33,384 nucleotides of DNA from a virus. This document shows, piece after piece, positions 26,363-33,384 of the stretch; positions within the stretch are counted from its first letter, which is position 1, and every line of letters starts with the position of its first letter. The notes under the pieces were generated by a model. The model was not told where the DNA came from and ran no database searches. It saw only the letters and a list, made by a program, of their open reading frames with translations. Made by a program: the position numbers and the translations under genes. The DNA lies in IMG/VR virus record IMGVR_UViG_3300046011_006106, positions 1 to 33,384 of that record; one strand, written 5' to 3'.

Positions 26363-26659
26363 ATGGCTAACAGTACTTCAAAAAATTACACCAACAAAAT
26401 CAATACTTACATGGAATATTCAGAACTTCATAATGTTATAAAACAACATCTTGGGAAGCGACTTCAAAATAACGAACTTACAAATAACGACATAAAAAGT
26501 CTTATTGATATGCTTGGAGGATTCCTTAATCTTAAAACATACGCTGAGTATTCGCAACTAAAAGGAATTAGTTATAATGGTGTTCTTGCAAGATTAAAAT
26601 CAGGATCCATACAGCACTATGAATTATTTGGAGTAAAATTTATAATTGACAATGACTAG
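26363..26659 (+). CDS. Hypothetical protein with HTH-like C-terminus
   Basis: 98 residues. The C-terminal 45 residues (LKTYAEYSQLKGISYNGVLA and RLKSGSIQHYELFGVKFIID) fit a recognition-helix unit used by small phage DNA-binding proteins ('KTYAEYAxxxGVSYNGVxxRIKSGKI...GVKFVI'). The N-terminal half is a separate helical domain. Possibly a small regulator or DNA-binding adaptor. It begins three bases after the cassette array. Confidence 0.6.
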   Translation: MANSTSKNYTNKINTYMEYSELHNVIKQHLGKRLQNNELTNNDIKSLIDMLGGFLNLKTYAEYSQLKGISYNGVLARLKSGSIQHYELFGVKFIIDND

Positions 26660-26981
26660 AAAAACAGGAGAGTTTAAACCTAATCCAAAGCCTGAGAAAT
26701 CGGTTAAGAAAAAGCCGAAATCAATCAAGAAGGTTAGCGACAAACGAGCAGTTGAAAATAAGATTTATACTGAGCTAAGGAAAGCGTTTCTTCTTTTACC
26801 AGAGAATAAAATTTGTCCAATAACTGGTCAATATTCTGTGGAAATTCACCATACCTATTCAGGTAAAGATAGAGCAAAGTATTTCTTAGACACTACTACA
26901 TGGATAGCTGTTAGTAGGGATGGACACGTTTGGGTGCATTCGCATCCGAAAGAAGCAAGAGAATTAGGGTATTTAAAATAA
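26652..26981 (+). CDS. HNH-like phage protein
   Basis: 109 residues from the ATG at 26652, overlapping the previous gene by 8 bp. A TTG six bases earlier is less likely. The basic N-terminus (KPEKSVKKKPKSIKKVSDKR) precedes KICPITGQYSVEIHHTYSGK and HVWVHSHPKEARELGYL. Cys-Pro, His-His and the spaced C-terminal His resemble the HNH-type fold of NinG- and DUF968-like phage proteins, with a divergent first metal site. A nuclease role in recombination or packaging is possible. Confidence 0.6.
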   Translation: MTRKTGEFKPNPKPEKSVKKKPKSIKKVSDKRAVENKIYTELRKAFLLLPENKICPITGQYSVEIHHTYSGKDRAKYFLDTTTWIAVSRDGHVWVHSHPKEARELGYLK

Positions 26982-26987
26982 AAAATT

Positions 26988-27203
26988 ATGAGAAAAATAA
27001 ATAATAAAAATCAATGTAGTATTTACGATTTTGCTAAAAATTACGTTAAGATTAAGTATAAAGATGGCGAACGGTCTTTTAACAATACAGAGTTAAAAGA
27101 ATTAGAACATATACAGCGAATGACAGATAATGGTTATGAATTAAAACTAATTAAGTTGAGAGTAGGTAGTAGGGCTATTTGGATCAAGAAAAATTTAAAA
27201 TAA
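26988..27203 (+). CDS. Small basic hypothetical protein
   Basis: 71 residues, basic, with MRKINNKNQCSIYDFAKNYV and KELEHIQRMTDNGYELKLIK. A short helix-strand arrangement of unknown function. Six bases after the HNH-like gene. Confidence 0.5.
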   Translation: MRKINNKNQCSIYDFAKNYVKIKYKDGERSFNNTELKELEHIQRMTDNGYELKLIKLRVGSRAIWIKKNLK

Positions 27204-27204
27204 C

Positions 27205-27387
27205 ATGAAGGAAATAACAAGCATAAAGTCGCTATATAATCTTAGAAAAGATATAATTAAGTCTCATAGCATGAATGAGTTTATTAATATAAAAAGTGAC
27301 CTAACTTCAGATTTAAAGTATTTCTCAATCTATTATTGTGATGGATATTTTATAAGACAAATAAACTACGCTCCATTTAATTCTTAA
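27205..27387 (+). CDS. Small hypothetical protein, last plus-strand gene
   Basis: 60 residues (MKEITSIKSLYNLRKDIIKS start, YCDGYFIRQINYAPFNS end). Not recognised. It overlaps the end of the terminase gene by 11 bp on the opposite strand, and no terminator stem lies between them, so the transcripts collide or read through. Confidence 0.5.
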   Translation: MKEITSIKSLYNLRKDIIKSHSMNEFINIKSDLTSDLKYFSIYYCDGYFIRQINYAPFNS

Positions 27388-29416
27388 CATCCTTCGGAAC
27401 ATACTCATAACTCCTATTACCATCATTCTTATACGTTTTAAACAGCTCAATAGATTGTTTTGTAACTTTCTTTGTTGGAAGTAATCCTTTAGAACCTACA
27501 ACAGCAATCATACCAGCAACAGTTAAATCGTAGTCAGTCCATTTTTCAGGATTAAACTCAATCCAATCCTTTAGAGTGTTATTGAATGGCATCACTCCGT
27601 AGCGTTGCTTATCCTCAATAAAACCGATGTTATTTGAGATGTAGGATTGTAGTGTTTCCATAAGAACCACACGAACCGCTTCGCTAAAGTTTGGAAGACC
27701 TGGTTCACGGTCTTCGGAATGCTCCGTGAAAGTAGACTCAGGACGAATCATTAAATAATTATCATAGCCCCTCACCCTGAAGTAATCGAAACAATTACGC
27801 ACGTTACGCTCAATAAGAACCTTCCATCCGAAGTAAACGCATTGCTTAATCATATCCTCGTACACCTCAATAGGATCGCTAGGACGCGCCCAATATTCAG
27901 TTACAAAGCAATTACTATTGGCTTCATCCATTAGGTCCAACTTACGGAATCCATGAGATGCTGCCATTGAGTGTTTCTTCCCTGCTGTTTTAACTGCGGA
28001 GTATGGATCGAGACTAAACAATCCTGTATTGGTTTCAACTGGAGCCACCTTACCGTACTTAGAAGTCTTTTGATTAATCTCCTTCGGCTTCCAATAAATA
28101 AGCCATTTCCCTTTCTCTGTTGGCTGCCAAACTACTTCGGTGTCTCTTTCTCCATTTCTCCATTCGAAGTTCCCTCTAACCAACGCAGGATTAGCCATTT
28201 GGTTGTGTTCAACCTGAGCGTATAATCGGTCAAGGTCAAATATTGTTTGCTCGTTAGCTGGATCACGGAATAAGTCATCCTCGTCACGAGGAAACTGACG
28301 AAGTTCCTCGTAGTAAGCAACAACACTTCCTTTATCTCGTAGTGATTTTAACTTATTCTCTATATAGGTCTTTGCTCCTACCTTAATAGGCAATCCATCA
28401 ATACCAACAATAGGAGTTTCGGGATCTTCAATAACCGACATTCCATATTCATCAACAAACCCCTCTAATCCATCATAAGCAGGAACAAAATAACGGTACA
28501 AGCCACTAACAGTTCTATTGTTACCATCTTTTTCAGAAGCAACGGAATCACTCCAAACTTGTTTAAACTCCTCTCCTCCATGTTCAGCCTCGTTGACTGA
28601 AGAACCAAACATCCCCTTACCAATAATACGCCCTCCGACCATTAAACAAGTCTTTGCGATGCTAAACCATTTAGTAAAACTCGCACCGATCAATTTCCCT
28701 ATCTCGTCTCCAGTAAGGATTTGCAGCTTAGAACCGTCATAACTATTGTCTTTTGTGTTCCTCCAAGTTATCTTGGTGTTCAAAGACATCTCCTTGGTAA
28801 CTGTCCTTGTCTTATGGGTTACTTTTTGGATAGGAGTTTTAAACATTAACTCCTTTTTAACATCTTCAGCAGATTGTACTTGAGGTTTAAAGAACGCAGG
28901 ATACTCTTGGAAGTAGTAAATTAACTTAGCGAACAAATCCTTAACATCCTCACCCGTCTTCGACATCATACCAAAATGACCGTTAAACGTCTTTCTTGCC
29001 TTATTAAGCTTACACGCCATGGCACGGTAAGAAAATCCATCACGCCTCTTCTTTGCGTATAATAACCCTAAGCAATCAGTATCGTCAACACATACTTGCC
29101 AAGCATAAAACCATCGTCTATCAACATCACGGTAGTCAGGATACCCAACATCCAGTTTACACCAGTTCAAATAATGATAATGGTCCCCTGTTATGTAGGT
29201 TGGAACTCCGTTGTTATAAAACCAATACCCTTCAGTACATCGCTTATCCTCAAGTTCCGCAAAAGCAAATTGTTCCTCAACACTAAGTAAGTCGAAATTA
29301 TCAGGTAGCTCGTTACGAGTCCATTTTTGTTTCTTTTGCGGTAATCCGTATCCAGCAATACTATTTTTGAACGGTTGGGCTGGTATTTCGAAGTTTATCC
29401 CTGGGTAAAGTTCCAT
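27377..29416 (-). CDS. Terminase large subunit
   Basis: 679 residues. The N-terminal ATPase has TEGYWFYNNGVPTYITGDHY, a degenerate Walker A (AKKRRDGFS, residues 121-129) and Walker B with catalytic Glu (LQILTGDEIG, residues 231-240), then the coupling-type FGSSVNEAEHGG. The C-terminal nuclease begins near GLFSLDPYSAV (Asp470). The 'EGYWFYNNGVPTYITGDHYHYLxW' start is typical of terminases of Bacteroidetes phages. It cuts and pumps DNA into the head with the portal. Its start shares the stop of the small upstream gene (TAATG). Confidence 0.85.
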   Translation of the reverse strand: MELYPGINFEIPAQPFKNSIAGYGLPQKKQKWTRNELPDNFDLLSVEEQFAFAELEDKRCTEGYWFYNNGVPTYITGDHYHYLNWCKLDVGYPDYRDVDRRWFYAWQVCVDDTDCLGLLYAKKRRDGFSYRAMACKLNKARKTFNGHFGMMSKTGEDVKDLFAKLIYYFQEYPAFFKPQVQSAEDVKKELMFKTPIQKVTHKTRTVTKEMSLNTKITWRNTKDNSYDGSKLQILTGDEIGKLIGASFTKWFSIAKTCLMVGGRIIGKGMFGSSVNEAEHGGEEFKQVWSDSVASEKDGNNRTVSGLYRYFVPAYDGLEGFVDEYGMSVIEDPETPIVGIDGLPIKVGAKTYIENKLKSLRDKGSVVAYYEELRQFPRDEDDLFRDPANEQTIFDLDRLYAQVEHNQMANPALVRGNFEWRNGERDTEVVWQPTEKGKWLIYWKPKEINQKTSKYGKVAPVETNTGLFSLDPYSAVKTAGKKHSMAASHGFRKLDLMDEANSNCFVTEYWARPSDPIEVYEDMIKQCVYFGWKVLIERNVRNCFDYFRVRGYDNYLMIRPESTFTEHSEDREPGLPNFSEAVRVVLMETLQSYISNNIGFIEDKQRYGVMPFNNTLKDWIEFNPEKWTDYDLTVAGMIAVVGSKGLLPTKKVTKQSIELFKTYKNDGNRSYEYVPKDVKN

Positions 29417-29823
29417 TACTTGCTTTCCTTACTTTTTAAAGCCATTTGTTCAGCAATACCCAACTTAGCCATCTTCTCTTTTTCAACTAATTCCTTAACG
29501 TCTTCAGGAGTCATTAGTTTTCTTATTTCATCCAGCTGCTTATTAAGAGCCAACATATTATCGAAATACCATTTAACTCGATCAAATGACTTATCTTTGG
29601 CATCTCCAAACAAATCAACAACACCAGCATCTATTTCAACTGGATTGCCATCAACGATAATCTTTTCCTTGCGTATTTTTAACTGAGAGTTGAAATTATT
29701 TAGCTGTTCAGCTAGAGTGAGGTAAGTGTCTAGGTAAGGGCTTTTCTTATACTTTTCTAATTCAGCCTCAAGACTATCAACATAGACTTGAGTCGCCTTG
29801 TCGCGGATAATTGGTTTTTCCAT
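29416..29823 (-). CDS. Probable terminase small subunit
   Basis: 135 residues, highly charged and helical, with two coiled-coil stretches (YVDSLEAELEKYKK and ELVEKEKMAKLGIAEQMALK). Direct coupling to the large subunit gene (TAATG) and its length fit a small terminase, but no HTH motif is obvious, so it could be another packaging or assembly factor. The promoter region contains the TATAATAAAACAA leader element. Confidence 0.55.
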   Translation of the reverse strand: MEKPIIRDKATQVYVDSLEAELEKYKKSPYLDTYLTLAEQLNNFNSQLKIRKEKIIVDGNPVEIDAGVVDLFGDAKDKSFDRVKWYFDNMLALNKQLDEIRKLMTPEDVKELVEKEKMAKLGIAEQMALKSKESK

Positions 29824-29849
29824 ACTTTGTTTTATTATATTTTATTAAA

Positions 29850-29882
29850 AAAGAGGGATGGGATTTTACTCCACCCCTCTTT
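29850..29882 (-). terminator. Rho-independent terminator after a virion gene
   Basis: Minus strand: AAAGAGGGGTGG, 9-nt loop, CCATCCCTCTTT then TTTT. 12 bp with one G-U pair. It separates the abundant virion protein gene from the terminase genes, which probably keeps terminase levels low. Confidence 0.8.
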
Positions 29883-29905
29883 CATTCAAGAATTGTAAGC
29901 GGTAA

Positions 29906-30919
29906 TTACAATGCGTTAATAGCAGCATTTAATGTAGCAGCAGTTGTTTCCAATTGCAACTTCTCAAATGCTCCTTTTTTAGAGTCATATAAGCAGTAAC
30001 AACCTGTTCCGCCAGCAACAGTGATTGTTGGAGGGAATGCAGATGCTAAATATTCACCAGCTTGAGTGATAGTTGTTCCTGTTGCTTCTTCTAAGTCAGC
30101 ATCAATTTGAATTGTAGCTGTAGCAGTAACAGTTCCTGCACTAAATGTAGCAGTTGGAGCAGTATTTAAGTTAGCTCCTGGAGTTGCAACCGTTAAGGTA
30201 TCCAACACATGAGAAATCTTGTCAACACAAGTAGCACCAGTACCATTACCAGTAATTGTAACAGTAACATCAGCAGTGATATTTGAACCAGCAGTATTAA
30301 TTGTAATGTAATCTACAGCATTACCAGTAATGTGAGCAGTAGCAGTTGGCAATACAGCACCAGTACCACCACCTGAAAAAGTAACAGCAGCAGAACTATA
30401 CCCAGAACCTTGAACAGTTAAGTTAACTTGCTCAGTTTTAATTTTATAAGTCGCAGTTAGTGTTGGTAATTCTTCAACACCCTCAAATGATAATGTGTCA
30501 ATCAACAATGAGTTAATGTAACGAGTAACCGAGCCGTTTTGAACAGTAACAGCTAAAGTAACACCAGCAGCTGTATTAATTGTAGCAGCAGCAGTTGAAA
30601 CCTCAATCACCTCAACACCATTAAAGTTATACAATGAAATCAAGCGAGTTGAAGTCGCTAAGTCAATGTAAACGATGTTTGCGTTGTTAATATATAATGT
30701 CTCACCAGTTGTCAAAGTAACAGCTTGGAACGCAGCAGCTTCGTAGCCATCGATAGTTCCAACAGTTTCGTCAACCAATCTAGTGATTACAGTCCCGTTT
30801 TGAGACAAATATGTTACCAATGAATCAGATCCACTAGCGATAAATTTTACGATTTTATTCGATAAAACGTAGAATACGGTTCCAGTTGCCTTATCGGTTA
30901 ATAAACATGATTTTGCCAT
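29906..30919 (-). CDS. Repeat-rich virion structural protein
   Basis: 337 residues, strongly Thr/Ala/Gly/Val-rich. The N-terminal 120 residues are mixed alpha/beta (MAKSCLLTDKATGTVFYVLS). From about 165 there are repeats of the type 'GSGYSSAAVTFSGGGTGA', 'AVDYITINTAGSNITADVTV' and 'ITGNGTGAT', seen in beta-solenoid or Ig-like parts of phage virion proteins. The composition and its own promoter and terminator point to an abundant protein: decoration, tail or fibre. It does not look like an HK97-fold capsid protein, so the major capsid gene is probably outside the window. Confidence 0.6.
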   Translation of the reverse strand: MAKSCLLTDKATGTVFYVLSNKIVKFIASGSDSLVTYLSQNGTVITRLVDETVGTIDGYEAAAFQAVTLTTGETLYINNANIVYIDLATSTRLISLYNFNGVEVIEVSTAAATINTAAGVTLAVTVQNGSVTRYINSLLIDTLSFEGVEELPTLTATYKIKTEQVNLTVQGSGYSSAAVTFSGGGTGAVLPTATAHITGNAVDYITINTAGSNITADVTVTITGNGTGATCVDKISHVLDTLTVATPGANLNTAPTATFSAGTVTATATIQIDADLEEATGTTITQAGEYLASAFPPTITVAGGTGCYCLYDSKKGAFEKLQLETTAATLNAAINAL

Positions 30920-30944
30920 TTTGTTGTCTTAGTTAAATTTTACA

Positions 30945-30952
30945 CAAATATA
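30945..30952 (-). promoter_or_regulatory. -7 box TATATTTG of a virion gene
   Basis: Exact TAnnTTTG on the minus strand, 25 bp before the ATG at 30919 and just downstream of the preceding gene's stop. The flanking bases match those at 4584-4591 almost base for base. Confidence 0.6.
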
Positions 30953-30959
30953 CGAGTTT

Positions 30960-33384
30960 TTACAATGATTCGAGAATTATTTCTAAATTTTTCTCTTTAT
31001 AATCTTTTAGAGCCTTTCTGTTTTGTCTAATTTTTGGAGCATCGGACTCTTCTTTGCGCGTTCTAGGGTTTCTGATCTTTTGTAACCTCTTCTCATGTTC
31101 GATAACTTGAGACTTTGTTAACCCTACAGTTTCACCTAACTTTTCAATCCTAGCCAACTCTCCAGCTTGTTCAAATAAATCATCCATTCTCATTTCAAAT
31201 GTTTCATTATCCAAGCCTTGTAAGTATTCAAGTGTTGATAAATCAGCTCTCTTAGAATCAGATTTCAACTTAGATTTAAAGACGTTCTTAGCTTTTAAAG
31301 CATTTACAACAATCTCCCCTCTTCTAGCATTTAATTCATCTAATTCTTTTTTAGAGATTTCAATACTCTTCCCATTTACAACAAATGTTCGGTCAGAAAG
31401 GAACTTTAAATCCTGAATATAACCCTTTTCGTAAGCTAATTTATAATAAGGACTAATATCAGAAATCTCCTTAACTAACCCTCTCGGACCTACTGGAATT
31501 AACGGAATATCAAACTTCTCTTTTACAGGTTGACCGAAGTGATCTTTGCGGCTAGATAATCCTACCATCTCTTGAACAAACGGCATATCTTTTACAATAT
31601 ACTCATACATATCAATTGGACGAGTATCAGTTTCACCTTGCACAGCATTAACCGTATTGGTGATATACTTAATTGCTCCAGAATAAGGAACCAACGCATT
31701 TGATTGTTTAGCGAACCATTTTCTAGCCGACTCAGCTCTGTCCTCTTTTTTATCAGCAATAGCACCCATTAATCCTTGCAACCCTTGCATTGCAGACGCA
31801 TCATTAATAAATAACATATAATTAATAAAAGTATTCATAATTGCATCCGTTGTATTTTTAGTTTCACCGTACAACTTAGCATCTCTCATTAATCCAACAG
31901 GCAAGAACATTGCAGCAAACGGTGATGTTTTATAAGACATAACCTTTTCGCCTTTAATGTAAACAGACATCGGTTCCAACCCTCCTCCACGAACAATAGA
32001 TTGGTCATCAGTATATTTACCAGTATTATTACCAGTAATAACCAAATCATCGTCATCATCATCACCGTTAAGCATCATTAATACAACCATTCCTACAGTG
32101 TAGTTTATTGCCTTAATCGTTAACTCTCTCTTTTGGTCAGGATTTAAGTATTCAAACTTCTCAGACATCTTCTCATGCAACATATTTGTTGCAGCAGCCT
32201 TAATTAACCCTAACGGACTTCTTTCAATCATCCCTTGTGCAACATTCAATGGAACATTGATGAATGGAATAATAAATCTAGTGATGTAACTATCTTTGTT
32301 TAATTTTGAAACTAAATCAGATACTAAACCAAATATCCCTGTTGGCTTGTTTGTTAATAATGTACGCTTCGCCCAATTTCTTGCATCCTCTAATTTATTT
32401 TTAAGATTCTCAGGCATTGTTTGCTCGATAATCTCAAACTCACGAATCTTCTTTATAGTTTCATAATCCTTTGGCTTATTATCTCCGTAGAACTTAGACA
32501 ATTCAGCCTCAGCTTGTCTTGACGCAAATTCCTTACGCTCCTTAGTGTTTCCAACTAATTCGTTTACCTTAGCATCTACCTCTTCTTTGTTCCAATTAGG
32601 ATGCTCCTCTTTTATGATAGCTCTAGCAAATTCTCTAGTCTTTAATTGGTAAGCGGTGTCCGAGAAGAAAATATCGGATCCTCTCAAAGCTCTACCTACT
32701 GGAGCAAAAAACTTCATCTTACGGTCAGCTAAACTTCTTTCAATTACACCATCAAAGCGGGTCCCTCTTCCTGTACGGAATACACGCCCAGTTTCAATTG
32801 CTCCTTTTTTTAACCCTTCTATCATCGCTTTGTTAATGTTAGAAAACTGACCAAAATCACCTTTTAGTAAAGCCTTCTCTAAAATCATTAACGGATTAAG
32901 TACCAATGCTTGAGCAGCATTGAACTGAAGATTTCGTAAATGTGTTGCTGGAGAGGACAAGATGTTAGCGTACCACATAGCCGACAACTTATCCGAACGA
33001 GACTTTATAGCGTTTTGATAAGTATTATTAGCGATATAATCCAATAGGTCCTCGTAGGTTTCTCTCCATAAGATTGATCCTTCAGGAGCCTTAGCCAACT
33101 TCTTAGAAATCTCGTCAATAAACTTTAGCGTTTCTTCAGTGTCTGCTTTAGGTAATCCAAACTTATCAAAGAATAGTTCTTTAAACTTCTCCCCCCCTCT
33201 ATTGTTTGTTATTCCACTATTGTAAGCCTCAATAATCTTCTCGTGTTCGGCCTTTCTCTTAGCCTTAACCTCCGTTACTTTCTCAGGGAAATGCTTGTCA
33301 ATAATTTCTTGTTGTTGTTGTTCGTTTAAAACAGAACTCCACTCAGCTAACAATTGATCTTCTGGCTTCTTAGGATTGTTTTTA
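30960..33384 (-). CDS. Large internal-virion-type protein (N-terminus off window)
   Basis: The frame is open to the right edge; 807 C-terminal residues are visible and no start is in the window. It is charged and helical with several hydrophobic patches. Landmarks: WYANILSSPATHLRNLQFNA, then LNPLMILEKALLKGDFGQF, GSDIFFSDTAYQ, ARKWFAKQSNALVPYSGAIK, VQEMVGLSSRKDHFGQPV. The combination 'NxLSSPxTHLxN...NP', a central tripartite region and 'LSSRKDxFGxPV' occurs in giant polyvalent proteins of podophages that are packed in the virion and ejected with DNA. Its exact enzymatic content is not visible because the N-terminal domains are missing. Confidence 0.6.
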   Translation of the reverse strand, partial: KNNPKKPEDQLLAEWSSVLNEQQQQEIIDKHFPEKVTEVKAKRKAEHEKIIEAYNSGITNNRGGEKFKELFFDKFGLPKADTEETLKFIDEISKKLAKAPEGSILWRETYEDLLDYIANNTYQNAIKSRSDKLSAMWYANILSSPATHLRNLQFNAAQALVLNPLMILEKALLKGDFGQFSNINKAMIEGLKKGAIETGRVFRTGRGTRFDGVIERSLADRKMKFFAPVGRALRGSDIFFSDTAYQLKTREFARAIIKEEHPNWNKEEVDAKVNELVGNTKERKEFASRQAEAELSKFYGDNKPKDYETIKKIREFEIIEQTMPENLKNKLEDARNWAKRTLLTNKPTGIFGLVSDLVSKLNKDSYITRFIIPFINVPLNVAQGMIERSPLGLIKAAATNMLHEKMSEKFEYLNPDQKRELTIKAINYTVGMVVLMMLNGDDDDDDLVITGNNTGKYTDDQSIVRGGGLEPMSVYIKGEKVMSYKTSPFAAMFLPVGLMRDAKLYGETKNTTDAIMNTFINYMLFINDASAMQGLQGLMGAIADKKEDRAESARKWFAKQSNALVPYSGAIKYITNTVNAVQGETDTRPIDMYEYIVKDMPFVQEMVGLSSRKDHFGQPVKEKFDIPLIPVGPRGLVKEISDISPYYKLAYEKGYIQDLKFLSDRTFVVNGKSIEISKKELDELNARRGEIVVNALKAKNVFKSKLKSDSKRADLSTLEYLQGLDNETFEMRMDDLFEQAGELARIEKLGETVGLTKSQVIEHEKRLQKIRNPRTRKEESDAPKIRQNRKALKDYKEKNLEIILESL

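Noticed and set aside
26646-26651. TTG start two codons upstream for the HNH-like gene
   Set aside because: An ATG follows two codons later with normal overlap, so the TTG is unnecessary.
29906-30919. Major capsid protein
   Set aside because: The Thr/Gly-rich repeats do not resemble an HK97-type capsid; its place near the terminase is not enough.

Overview
The window is a piece of an AT-rich tailed-phage genome whose host is most likely a member of the Bacteroidetes, probably a flavobacterium. The evidence is: promoters of the TAnnTTTG type, A-rich leaders in place of Shine-Dalgarno sequences at most genes, a Bacteroidetes-type lipoprotein signal, and a portal and terminase that resemble those of Bacteroidetes phages. 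No integrase, DNA polymerase, RNA polymerase or recognisable major capsid gene lies in the window. Both ends cut through genes.

Layout. (1) 1-7057, minus strand: a late block read right to left. It holds the portal, a small virion protein, two fibre-like proteins, small conserved genes, a lysis group (holin, M15 peptidase endolysin, small membrane proteins) and a metallophosphoesterase cut by the left edge. (2) 7058-7201: a divergent control region with a 19-bp palindrome between late and early promoters. (3) 7202-11625, plus strand: replication and nucleotide genes, namely a DnaA domain IV-like protein, a YopX protein, a dNTP pyrophosphohydrolase fused to a HAD nucleotidase, and a prim-pol/helicase. 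A bidirectional terminator closes the block. (4) 11639-16090, minus strand: small accessory genes, a tRNA-Leu-like gene without a normal anticodon loop, and a structured non-coding stretch. (5) 16091-16914: an 824-bp non-coding region with repeated ATTTAA words and G-rich tracts, a candidate origin or control region. (6) 16915-23837, plus strand: an HTH regulator and about twenty small accessory genes, a lipoprotein and a Cys-less TraR/DksA-like protein among them. A promoter-pseudoknot-terminator unit at 20867-20990 looks like a small RNA. (7) 23833-26360: six one-gene units separated by attC-like sites, an integron-type cassette array inside the phage. (8) 26363-27387, plus strand: four small phage genes, one HNH-like. 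(9) 27377-33384, minus strand: large terminase, probable small terminase, a repeat-rich virion protein and a large internal-virion-type protein cut by the right edge.

Two signals organise the genome. A TGTAAC-N16-CGT(A/T) element, resembling promoters of extracytoplasmic-function (ECF) sigma factors, stands before many early, accessory and some minus-strand genes. A different TAnnTTTG module drives the portal and two virion genes. The cassette array is the most unusual element, because attC arrays are known from chromosomal and mobile integrons rather than from phage accessory regions, and no IntI gene is visible here.
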